Shown here: positions 50,816 through 63,639 of the stretch, in pieces
Numbering within the stretch: position 1 is the stretch's first letter
Layout of the letters: the number at the start of each line of letters is the position of its first letter
Notes under the pieces: model-generated
What the model saw: only the letters and a program-made list of their open reading frames with translations
What the model was told of the DNA's origin: nothing
Database searches by the model: none
Source of the DNA: Hippophae tibetana
Lineage: Eukaryota > Streptophyta > Magnoliopsida > Rosales > Elaeagnaceae
Reading direction: 5' to 3'
Assembly: GCA_037013495.1 (NCBI GenBank)
Contig: CM072801.1
Span: 100,056,816-100,120,815, forward strand
Length of the DNA stretch: 64,000 bases
Program-made: the position numbers and the translations under genes

Positions 50816-53800
50816 ATGAGTATGGAAGGAAAAGAACCACAAGAGGTCGACTTAAAATTCCTTTTCAACACTTTTAATAACCAATTTAAGATGCTAAATG
50901 CAAGGTTTGATGATTTGTGATCCTCTTCCTGTTTTAAATTACATAAATTTAGATATAAAACATGAGATATCGAGGAAGAATATGTTGATTTCATAATGGA
51001 AGAGATCAAGCTGTAAACGGGACAAAAAGATCATGTTGTAAAGACAAATGGAGAAATCAAAAAATACCAATTTATGTGATGAAGAGATACCACTAGTGAA
51101 AGAATGTGAATATACCGCCTAATGATGAACAAGATGACAGCAAACACGTGATAGAGAGTGTGTGAGTTATCTCATTTTTTCTACAGTTTGAAAGCATGAG
51201 TAAGGAAGGAAGAGAACCACAAGAGGTCAACTTAAAATTCATTTTCAACATTTTTAATGACATATTTAAGATGCTAATTGCAAGGTTGGATGATTTGGAA
51301 TCCTCTTCCAGTTCTAAATTACATAAAAGAAGATATAAAACATGAGATCTCAAGGAAGAATATGTCGATTACACCATGGAAGAGAGCAAGTTGTAAACGG
51401 GACAAAAAGATCATGATTGTACAGACAAATAGAGAAATCATAATTTCCAACTCATGTGATAAAGATATAACAGTAGTGAAAGATTGTCCTAATGTTGAAA
51501 TGGAATAACCTATGCATAGAGATGCACTTGTCATAAAGAGAGTCCTGAAATACCACCTAATGATGAACTAGATGACAACAAACACGTGAGAGTGTGTGAG
51601 AGTTATCTCATTTTTTTGTACAGTTTGAAAACATGAATAAGGAAGGAAGAGAACCAGAAGAGGTCGACTTAAAATTCCTTTTCAATACTTTTAATGACCA
51701 ATTTAAGATGCAAAATGCAAGGTTGGGTGATTAGGAATCATCTTCCGGTTCTAAATTACATATAAGAAGATATAAAACATGAGATCTCAAGTTAGAATAT
51801 GTCGATTTCACAATGGAAGAGAGCAAGTTGTAAACGGGAAAAAAAGATCATGGTTGTACAGACAAGTAGAGAAATCAAAAATTACCAATTCATGTGATGA
51901 AAAGATACCACTAGTGAAAGATTGTTCTAATGTTGAAATGGAAGAACCTATACATAGAGATCCAATTGTCATAAAGAGAGTCCTGAAATACCACCTAATG
52001 ATGAATTAGATGACAACAAACACGTGAGAGTGTGTGAGAGTTATCTCATTTTTTTGTACAGTTTGAAAACATGAGTAAGGAAGGAAGAGAACCACAAGAG
52101 GTCGACTTAAAATTCATTTTAAAGACTTTTAATGACAAATTTAAGATGTTAAATGCAAGGTTTGATGATTTGAAATCCTCTTCCCGTTCTAAATTATATA
52201 AAAGAAGATATAAAACATGAGATATCAAGGAAGAATATGTCGATTTCATAATGGAAGAGATCAAGCTGTAAACGGGACAAAAAGATCATGTGGTAGAGAC
52301 AAATGGAGAAATCAAAAATTACCAATTCAGGTGATGAAGAGATACCACTAGTGAAAGAATGTGAATATACCGCCTAATGATGAACAAGATGACAGCAAAC
52401 ACGTGATAGAGAGTGTGTAAGTTATCTCATTTTTTCTACAGTTTGAAACCATGAGTAAGGAAGGAAGAGAACCACAAGAGGTCGACTTAAAATTCATTTT
52501 AAAGACTTTTAATGACCAATTTAAGATGCTAAATGCAAGTTTGGATGATTTGTGATCCTCTTCCAGTTTTAAATTATATAAATTTAGATATAAAACATGA
52601 GATATCGAGGAAGAATATGTTGATTTCATAATGGAAGAGATCAAGCTGTAAACGGGACAAAAAGATCATGTTGTAGAGACAAATGGAGAAATCAAAAATT
52701 ACCAATTTATGTGATGAAGAGATACCACTAGTGAAAGAATGTGAATATACCGCCTAATGATGAACAAGATGACAGCAAACACGTGATAGAGAGTGTGAGT
52801 TATCTCATTTTTTCTACAGTTTGAAAACATGAATAAGGAAGGAAGAGAACCACAAGAGGTCGACTTAAAATTCCTTTTCAACACTTTTAAAGACCAATTT
52901 AAGATGCTAAATGCAAGGTTGGATGATTTGTGATCCTCTTCCTATTTTAAATTTCATATAAGAAGATATAAAACATGAGATCTCAAGTTAGAATATGTGA
53001 ATTTCACAATTGAAGAGAGCAAGTTGTAAACGGGACAAAAAGATCATGGTTGTACAGACAAGTAGAGAAATCAAAAATTACCAATTCATGTCATGAAAAG
53101 ATACCACTAGTGAAAGATTGTTCTAATGTTGAAATGGAAGAACCTATGCATAGAGATGCACTTGTCATAAAGAGAGTCCTGAAATACCGCCTAATGATGA
53201 ACAAGATGACAGCAAACACGTGAAAGAGAGTGTGTGAGTTATCTCATTGTTTTGTACAGTTTGAAAACATGAGTAAGGAAGGAAGAGAACCACAAGAGGT
53301 CGACTTAAAATTCCTTTTCAACACTTTTAATGACCAATTTAAGATGCTAAATGCAAGGTTTGATGATTTGAAATCCTCTTCCCGGTCTAAATTATATAAA
53401 AGAAGATATAAAACATGAGATATCAAGGAAGAATATGTCGATTTCATAATGGAAGAGATCAAGCTGTAAACGGGACAAAAAGATCATGTTGTAGAGACAA
53501 ATGGAGAAATCAAAAATTACCAATTCATGTGATGAAGAGATACCACTAGTGAAAGAATGTGAATATACTGCCTAATGATGAACAAGATGACAGCAAACAC
53601 GTGAGAGAGAGTGTGTGAGTTATCTCATTTTTTCTACAGTTTGGAACCATGAGTAAGGAAGGAAGAGAACCACAAGAGGTCGACTTAAAATTCATTTTAA
53701 AGACTTTTAATGACCAATTTAAGATGCTAAATGCAAGGTTTGATGATTTGAAATCCTCTTCCCGTTCTAAATTATAGAAAAGAAGATATAAAACATGAGA

Positions 53801-56800
53801 TATCAATGAAGAATATGTTGATGTCATAATGGAAGAGAGCAAGTTGTAAAGGGGACAAAAAGATCATGATTGTACAGACAAATAGGGAAATTAAAATTTC
53901 CAATTCATTTGATGAAGAGATACCATTAGTGAAAGATTTTTCTAATGTTGAAATGGAAGAACCTATGCATAGAGAAGCACTTGTCATAAAGAGAGTCCTG
54001 AAATACCACTTAATGATGAACAAGATGACATCAAACACGTGAGAGTGTGTGTGAGTTATCTCATTTTTTTGTATAGTTTGAAAACATGAGTAAGGAAGGA
54101 AGAGAACCACAAGAGGTCGACTTAAAATTCCTTTTCAACACTTTTAATGACCAATTTAGGATGCTAAATGCAAGGTTGGATGATTTGTGATCCTCTTCCA
54201 GTTTTAAATTATATAAAAGTAGATATAAAACATGGGATATCGAGGAAGAATATGTTGATTTCATAATGGAAGAGATGAAGCTGTAAACGGGACAAAAAGA
54301 TCATGTTGTAGAGACAAATGGAGAAATCAAAAATTACCAATTCATGTGATGAAGAGATACCACTAGTGAAAGAATGTTAATATACCGCCTAATGATGAAC
54401 AAGATGACAGCAAACACGTGATAGAGAGTGTGTGAGTTATCTCATTTTTTTCTACAGTTTGAAAGCATGAGTAAGGAAGGAAGAGAACCAGAAGAGGTCG
54501 ACTTAAAATTCCTTTTCAATACTTTTAATGACCAATTTAAGATGCAAAATGCAAGGTTGGATGATTAGGAATCATCTTCCGGTTCTAAATTACATATAAG
54601 AAGATATAAAACATGAGATCTCAAGTTAGAATATGTCGATTTCACAATGGAAGAGAGCAAGTTGTAAACGGGACAAAAAGATCATGATTGTACAGACAAA
54701 TAGAGAAATCATAATTTCCAACTCATGTGATAAAGAGATAACAGTAGTGAAAGATTTTCCTAATGTTGAAATGGAAGAACCTATGCATAGAGATGCACTT
54801 GTCATAAAGAGAGTTTTGAAATACCACCTAATGATGAACTAGATGACAACAAACACGTGAGAGTGTGTGAGAGTTATCTCATTTTTTTGTACAGTTTGAA
54901 AACATGAATAAGGAAGGAAGAGAACCAGAGGAGGTCGACTTAAAATTCCTTTTCAATACTTTTAATGACCAATTTAAGATGCAAAATGCAAGGTTGGGTG
55001 ATTAGGAATCATCTTCCGGTTCTAAATTACATATAAGAAGATATAAAACATGAGATCTCAAGTTAGAATATGTCGATTTCACAATGGAAGAGAGCAAGTT
55101 GTAAACGGGAAAAAAAGATCATGGTTGTACAGACAAGTAGAGATATCAAAAATTACCAATTCATGTGATGAAAAGATACCACTAGTGAAAGATTGTTCTA
55201 ATGTTGAAATGGAAGAACCGATGCATAGAGATGCACTTGTCATAAAGAGAGTCCTGAAATACCGCCTAATGATGAACAAGATGACAGCAAACACGTGAAA
55301 GAGAGTGTGTGAGTTATCTCATTGTTTTGTACAGTTTGAAAACATGAGTAAGGAAGGAAGAGAACCACAAGAGGTCGACTTAAAATTCCTTTTCAACACT
55401 TTTAATGACCAATTTAAGATGCTAAATGCAAGGTTGGATGATTTGTGATCCCCTTCCTGTTTTAAATTACTTAAAAGAAGAAATAAAACATGAGATCTCG
55501 AGGAAGAAGATGCTGATTTCATAATGGAAGAGAGCAAGTTGTAAACGGGACAAAAAGATCATGTTGTACAGACAAAAGGAGAAATCAAAAATTCCCAATT
55601 CATGTGATGAGGAGATACCACTAGTGAAAGAATGTGAATATACCGCCTAATGATGAACAAGATGACAGCAAACACGTGATAGAGAGTGTGTGAGTTATCT
55701 CATTTTTTCTACAGTTTGAAAGCATGAGTAAGGAAGGAAGAGAACCACAAGAGGTCAACTTAAAATTCATTTTCAACACTTTTAATGACATATTTAAGAT
55801 GCTAATTGCAAGGTTGGATGATTTGGAATCCTCTTCCAGTTCTAAATTACATAAAAGAAGATATAAAACATGAGATCTCAAGGAAGAATATGTCGATTAC
55901 ACCATGGAAGAGAGCAAGTTGTAAACGTGACAAAAAGATCATGATTGTACAGACAAATAGAGAAATCATAATTTCCAACTCATGTGATAAAGATATAACA
56001 GTAGTGAAAGATTGTCCTAATGTTGAAATGGAATAACCTATGCATAGAGATGCACTTGTCATAAAGAGAGTCCTGAAATACCACCTAATGATGAACTAGA
56101 TGACAACAAACACGTGAGAGTGTGTGAGAGTTATCTCATTTTTTTGTACAGTTTGAAAACATGATTAAGGAAGGAAGAGAACCAGAAGAGGTCGACTTAA
56201 AATTCCTTTTCAATACTTTTAATGACCAATTTAAGATGCAAAATGCAAGGTTGGATGATTAGGAATCATCTTCCGGTTCTAAATTACATATAAGAAGATA
56301 TAAAACATGAGATCTCAAGTTAGAATATGTCGATTTCACAATGGAAGAGAGCAAGTTGTAAACGGGAAAAAAAGATCATGGTTGTACAGACAAGTAGAGA
56401 TATCAAAAATTACCAATTCATGTGATGAAAAGATACCACTAGTGAAAGATTGTTCTAATGTTGAAATGGAAGAACCGATGCATAGAGATGCACTTGTCAT
56501 AAAGAGAGTCCTGAAATACCGCCTAATGATGAACAAGATGACAGCAAACACGTGAAAGAGAGTGTGTGAGTTATCTCATTGTTTTGTACAGTTTGAAAAC
56601 ATGAGTAAGGAAGGAAGAGAACCACAAGAGGTCGACTTAAAATTCCTTTTCAACACTTTTAATGACCAATTTAAGATGCTAAATGCAAGGTTGGATGATT
56701 TGTGATCCCCTTCCTGTTTTAAATTACTTAAAAGAAGATATAAAACATGAGATCTCGAGGAAGAAGATGCTGATTTCATAATGGAAGAGAGCAAGTTGTA

Positions 56801-58237
56801 AACGGGACAAAAAGATCATGTTGTACAGACAAAAGGAGAAATCAAAAATTCCCAATTCATGTGATGAGGAGATACCACTAGTGAAAGAATGTGAATATAC
56901 CGCCTAATGATGAACAAGATGACAGCAAACACGTGATAGAGAGTGTGTGAGTTATCTCATTTTTTCTACAGTTTGAAAGCATGAGTAAGGAAGGAAGAGA
57001 ACCACAAGAGGTCAACTTAAAATTCATTTTCAACATTTTTAATGACATATTTAAGATGCTAATTGCAAGGTTGGATGATTTGGAATCCTCTTCCAGTTCT
57101 AAATTACATAAAAGAAGATATAAAACATGAGATCTCAAGGAAGAATATGTCGATTACACCATGGAAGAGAGCAAGTTGTAAACGTGACAAAAAGATCATG
57201 ATTGTACAGACAAATAGAGAAATCATAATTTCCAACTCATGTGATAAAGATATAACAGTAGTGAAAGATTGTCCTAATGTTGAAATGGAATAACCTATGC
57301 ATAGAGATGCACTTGTCATAAAGAGAGTCCTGAAATACCACCTAATGATGAACTAGATGACAACAAACACGTGAGAGTGTGTGAGAGTTATCTCATTTTT
57401 TTGTACAGTTTGAAAACATGATTAAGGAAGGAAGAGAACCAGAAGAGGTCGACTTAAAATTCCTTTTCAATACTTTTAATGACCAATTTAAGATGCAAAA
57501 TGCAAGGTTGGATGATTAGGAATCATCTTCCGGTTCTAAATTACATATAAGAAGATATAAAACATGAGATCTCAAGTTAGAATATGTCGATTTCACAATG
57601 GAAGAGAGCAAGTTGTAAACGGGAAAAAAAGATCATGGTTGTACAGACAAGTAGAGAAATCAAAAATTACCAATTCATGTGATGAAAAGATACCACTAGT
57701 GAAAGATTGTTCTAATGTTGAAATGGAAGAACCGATGCATAGAGATGCACTTGTCATAAAGAGAGTCCTGAAATACCGCCTAATGATGAACAAGATGACA
57801 GCAAACACGTGAAAGAGAGTGTGTGAGTTATCTCATTGTTTTGTACAGTTTGAAAACATGAGTAAGGAAGGAAGAGAACCACAAGAGGTCGACTTAAAAT
57901 TCCTTTTCAACACTTTTAATGACCAATTTAAGATGCTAAATGCAAGGTTGGATGATTTGTGATCCCCTTCCTGTTTTAAATTACTTAAAAGAAGATAAAA
58001 AACATGAGATCTCGAGGAAGAAGATGCTGATTTCATAATGGAAGAGAGCAAGTTGTAAACGGGACAAAAAGATCATGTTGTACAGACAAAAGGAGAAATC
58101 ACAAATTCACAATTCATGTGATGAGGAGATACCACTAGTGAAAGAATGTGAATATACCGCCTAATGATGAACAAGATGACAGCAAACACGTGATAGAAAG
58201 TGTGTGAGTTATCTCATTTTTTCTACAGTTTGAAAGC
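50816..58237 (+). repeat. Block E1: mosaic monomers, then three 1257-bp trimers
   Basis: Monomer starts: 50816, 51196(L), 51633(L), 52071, 52451, 52829(L), 53269, 53649(L), 54086, 54467(L), 54904(L), 55344, 55724(L), 56161(L), 56601, 56981(L), 57418(L), 57858. The stretch 51633-52350 matches 40826-41540 at an offset of about 10.8 kb. The last nine monomers form three trimers. Starts at 56161 and 57418 read ATGATTAAGG. Confidence 0.87.
54467..58237 (+). repeat. 1257-bp trimeric higher-order repeat (L-L-S), three exact-length copies
   Basis: Copies start at 54467, 55724 and 56981 and each has monomers of 437, 440 and 380 bp. The second and third copies are almost identical, sharing GATTACACCATGG, GGAATAACC (a stop inside the pre-protease frame), ATGATTAAGG and TTACTTAAAAG. 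The first copy differs mainly in its first monomer. The same trimer architecture appears in block D (33722-36236, 37056-39569, 45031-47544), so it is the basic higher-order unit of the right half. Confidence 0.9.
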
Positions 58238-61200
58238 ATGAGTAAGGAAGGAAGAGAACCACAAGAGGTCGACTTAAAATTCATTTTAAAGACTTTTAAT
58301 GACCAATTTAAGATGCTAAATGCAAGTTTGGATGATTTGTGATCCTCTTCCAGTTTTAAATTATATAAAAGTAGATATAAAACATGAGATATCGAGGAAG
58401 AATATGTTGATTTCATAATGGAAGAGATCAAGCTGTAAACGGGACAAAAAGATCATGTTGTAGAGACAAATGGAGAAATCAAAAATTACCAATTCATGTT
58501 ATGAAGAGATACCACTAGTGAAAGAATGTGAATATACCGCCTAATGATGAACAAGATGACAGCAAACACGTGATAGAGAGTGTATGAGTTATCTCATTTT
58601 TTCTACAGTTTGAAAACATGAATAAGGAAGGAAGAGAACCACAAGAGGTCGACTTAAAATTCCTTTTCAACACTTTTAAAGACCAATTTAAGATGCTAAA
58701 TGCAAGGTTGGATGATTTGTGATCCTCTTCCTATTTTAAATTTCATATAAGAAGATATAAAACATGAGATCTCAAGTTAGAGTATGTGAATTTCACAATT
58801 GAAGAGAGCAAGTTGGAAACGGGACAAAAAGATCATGGTTGTACAGACAAGTAGAGAAATCAAAAATTACCAATTCATGTGATGAAAAGATACCACTAGT
58901 GAAAGATTGTTCTAATGTTGAAATGGAAGAACCTATGCATAGAGATGCACTTGTCATAAAGAGAGTCCTGAAATACCGCCTAATGATGAACAAGATGACA
59001 GCAAATACGTGAAAGAGAGTGTGTGAGTTATCTCATTGTTTTGTACAGTTTGAAAACATGAGTAAGGAAGGAAGAGAACCACAAGAGGTCGACTTAAAAT
59101 TCCTTTTCAACACTTTTAATGACCAATTTATGATGCTAAATGCAAGGTTGGATGATTTGTGATCCTCTTCCAGTTTTAAATTATATAAAAGTAGATATAA
59201 AACATGGGATATCGAGGAAGAATATGTTGATTTCATAATGGAAGAGATCAAGCTATAAACGGGACAAAAAGATCATGTTGTAGAGACAAATGGAGAAATC
59301 AAAAATTACCAATTCATGTGATGAAGAGATACCACTAGTGAAAGAATGTGAATATACCGCCTAATGATGAACAAGATGACAGCAAACACGTGATAGAGAG
59401 TGTGTGAGTTATCTCATTTTTTCTACAGTTTGAAAGCATGAGTAAGGTAGGAAGAGAACCACAAGAGGTCGACTTAAAATTCATTTTCAACATTTTTAAT
59501 GACCAATTTAAGATGCTAATTGCAAGGTTGGATGATTTGAAATCCTCTTCCCGTTCTAAATTACATAAAAGAAGATATAAAACATGAGATCCCAAGGAAG
59601 AATATGTCGGTTTCACAATGGAAGAGAGCAAGTTGTAAACGGGACAAAAAGATCATGATTGTACAGACAAATAGAGATATCAAAATTTCCAACTCATGTG
59701 ATGAAGAGATAACAGTAGTGAAAGATTGTCCTAATGTTGAAATGGAAGAACCCATGCATAGAGATGCACTTGTCATAAAGAGAGTCCTGAAATACCACCT
59801 ATTGATGAACAAGATGACAGCAAAGACGTGAGAGTGTGTGTGAGTTATCTCATTTTTTCTACAGTTTGAAAACATGAATAAGGAAGGAAGAGAACCACAA
59901 GAGGTCGACTAAAAATTCCTTTTCAACAATTTGAAAGACCAATTTAAGATGCTAATTGCAAGGTTGGATGATTTGTGATCCTCTTCCTATTTTAAATTTC
60001 ATATAAGAAGATATAAAACATGAGATCTCAAGTTAGAATACGTGAATTTCACAATGGAAGAGAGCAAGTTGTAAATGGGACAAAAAGATCATAGTTGTAC
60101 AGACAAATAGAGAAATCATAATTACCAATTCATGTGATGAAAAGATAACAGTTGTGAAAGATTGTCCTAATGTTGAAATGGAAGAACCTATACATAGAGA
60201 TCCAATTGTCATAAAGAGAGTCCTAAAATACCACCTAATGATGAACTAGATGACAACAAACACGTGAGAGTGTGTCAGAGTTATCTCATTTTTTTGTACA
60301 GTTTGAAAACATGAATAAGGAAGGAAGAGAACCAGAAGAGGTCGACTTAAAATTCCTTTTCAATACTTTTAATGACCAATTTAAGATGCTAAATGCAAGG
60401 TTGTATGATTTTTGATCCTCTTCCTGTTTTAAATTACATATAAGAAGATATAAAACATGAGATCTCAAGTTAGAATATGTCGATTTCAGAACGGAAGAGA
60501 GCAAGATGTAAACGGGAAAAAAAGATCATGGTTGTACAGACAAGTAGAGAAATCAAAAATTACCAATTCATGTGATGAAAAGATACCACTAGTGAAAGAT
60601 TGTTCTAATGTTGAAATGGAAGAACCTATGCATAGAGATGCACTTGTCATAAAGAGAGTCCTGAAATACCGCCTAATGATGAACAAGATGACAGCAAAAC
60701 ACGTGAAAGAGAGTGTGTGAGTTATCTCATTTTTTCTACAGTTTGAAAACATGAATAAGGAAGGAAGAGAACCACAAGAGGTCGACTTAAAATTCTTTTT
60801 CAACACTTTTAATGACCAATTTAAGATGCTAAATGCAAGGTTTGATGATTTGTGATCCTCTTCCTGTTTTAAATTACAAAAAAGAAGATATTAAACATGA
60901 GATATAGAGGAAGTAGATGCTGATTTCATAATGGAAGAGAGCAAGTTCTAAACGCGACAAAAAGATCATGTTGTACAGACAAATGGAGAAATCAAAAATT
61001 GCCAATTCATGTGATGAAGAGATACCACTAGTGAAAGAATGTGAATATACCGCCTAATGATGAACAAGATGATAGCAAACACGTGATAGAGAGTGTGTGA
61101 GTTATCTCATTTTTTCTACAGTTTGAAAGCATGAGTAAGGAAGGAATAGAACCACAAGAGGTCGACTTAAAATTCATTTTAAAGTCTTTTAATGACCAAT

Positions 61201-62004
61201 TTCTGATGCTAAATGCAAGGTTTGATGATTTGAAATCCTCTTCCCGTTCTAAATTATATAAAAGAAGATATAAAACATGAGATATCAAGGAAGAATATGT
61301 TGATGTCATAATGGAAGAGAGCAAGTTGTAAACGGGACAAAAAGATCATGATTGTACAGAGAAATAGAGATATCAAAATTTCCAACTCATGTGATGAAGA
61401 GATAACAGTAGTGAAAGATTGTCCTAATGTTGAAATGGAAGAACCTATGCATAGAGATGCACTTGTCATAAAGAGAGTCCTGAAATACCACCTATTGATG
61501 AATAAGATGACAGCAAAGACGTGAGAGAGTGTGTGAGTTATCTCATTTTTCTCTACATTTTGAAAATATGAGTAAGGAAGGAAGAGAACGATAATAGGTC
61601 GACTTAGAATTCATTTTCAACACTTTTAATGACCAATTTAAGATGCTAAATGCAAGGTTTGATGATTTGAAATCCTCTTCCCGTTCTAAATTATAGAAAA
61701 GAAGATATAAAACATGAGATATCAATGAAGAATATAATGATGTCATAATGGAAGAGAGCAAGTTGTAAAGGGGACAAAATGATCATGATTGTACAGACAA
61801 ATAGAGAAATCAAAATTTCCAATTCATTTGATGAAGAGATACTATTAGTGAGAGATTTTTCTAATGTTGAAATGGAAGAACCTATGCATAGAGAAGCACT
61901 TGTCATAAAGAGAGTCCTGAAATACCATTTAATGATGAACAAGATGACATCAAACACGTGAGAGTGTGTGTGAGTTATCTCATTTTTTTGTATAGTTTGA
62001 AAAC

Positions 62005-63639
62005 ATGAGTAAGGAAGGAAGAGAACCACAAGAGGTCGACTTAAAATTCCTTTTCAACATTTTTAATGACATATTTAAGATGCTAATTGCAAGGTTGGAT
62101 CATTTGGAATCCTCTTCCAGTTCTAAATTACATAAAAGAAGATACAAAACATGAGATCTCAAGGAAGAATATGTCGATTTCACCATGGAAGAGAGCAAGT
62201 TGTAAACGGGACAAAAAGATCATGATTGTACAGACAAATAAAGAAATCATAATTTCCAACTCATGTGATAAAGAGATAACAGTAGTGAAAGATGTTCCTA
62301 ATGTTGAAATGGAAGAACCTATGCATAGAGATGCACTTGTCATAAAGAGAGTCCTGAAATACCACCTAATGATGAACTAGATGACAACAAACACGTGAGA
62401 GTGTGTGAGAGTTATCTCATTTTTTTGTACAGTTTGAAAACATGAATAAGGAAGGAAGAGAACCAGAAGAGGTCGACTTAAAATTCCTTTTCAATACTTT
62501 TAATGACCAATTTAAGATGCAAAATGCAAGGTTGGGTGATTAGGAATCATCTTCCGGTTCTAAATTACATATAAGAAGATATAAAACATGAGATCTCAAG
62601 TTAGAATATGTCGATTTCACAATGGAAGAGAGCAAGTTGTAAACGGGAAAAAAAGATCATGGTTGTACAGACAAGTAGAGAAATCAAAAATTACCAATTC
62701 ATGTGATGAAAAGATACCACTAGTGAAAGATTGTTCTAATGTTGAAATGGAAGAACCTATGCATAGAGATGCACTTGTCATAAAGAGAGTCCTGAAATAC
62801 CGCCTAATGATGAACAAGATGACAGCAAACACGTGAAAGAGAGTGTGTGAGTTATCTCATTGTTTTGTACAGTTTGAAAACATGAGTAAGGAAGGAAGAG
62901 AACCACAAGAGGTCGACTTAAAATTCCTTTTCAACACTTTTAATGACCAATTTAAGATGCTAAATGCAAGGTTGGATGATTTGTGATCCCCTTCCTGTTT
63001 TAAATTACATAAAAGAAGATATAAAACATGAGATCTCGAAGAAGAAGATGCTGATTTCATAATGGAAGAGAGCAAGTTGTAAACGGGACAAAAAGATCAT
63101 GTTGTACAGACAAAAGGAGAAATCAAAAATTGCCAATTCATGTGATGAGGAGATACCACTAGTGAAAGAATGTGAATATACCGCCTAATGATGAACAAGA
63201 TGACAGCAAACACGTGATAGAAAGTGTGTGAGTTATCTCATTTTTTCTACAGTTTGAAAGCATGAGTAAGGAAGGAAGAGAACCACAAGAGGTCGACTTA
63301 AAATTCATTTTAAAGACTTTTAATGACCAATTTAAGATGCTAAATGCAAGTTTGGATGATTTGTGATCCTCTTCCAGTTTTAAATTATATAAATTTAGAT
63401 ATAAAACATGAGATATCGAGGAAGAATATGTTGATTTCATAATGGAAGAGATCAAGCTGTAAACGGGACAAAAAGATCATGTTGTAGAGACAAATGGAGA
63501 AATCAAAAATTACCAATTCATGTGATGAAGAGATACCACTAGTGAAAGAATGTGAATATACCGCCTAATGATGAACAAGATGACAGCAAACACGTGATAG
63601 AGAGTGTGAGTTATCTCATTTTTTCTACAGTTTGAAAAC
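62005..63639 (+). repeat. Segment repeated from 13,641 bp upstream, copy 2
   Basis: This is the partner of 48364-49998. The monomer at 62005 is a fusion at its left edge. It begins with GAGGTCGACTTAAAATTCC as in other types, then switches within about 15 bp to CAACATTTTTAATGACATATT as in 48364, placing the breakpoint near 62050-62060. Confidence 0.84.
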
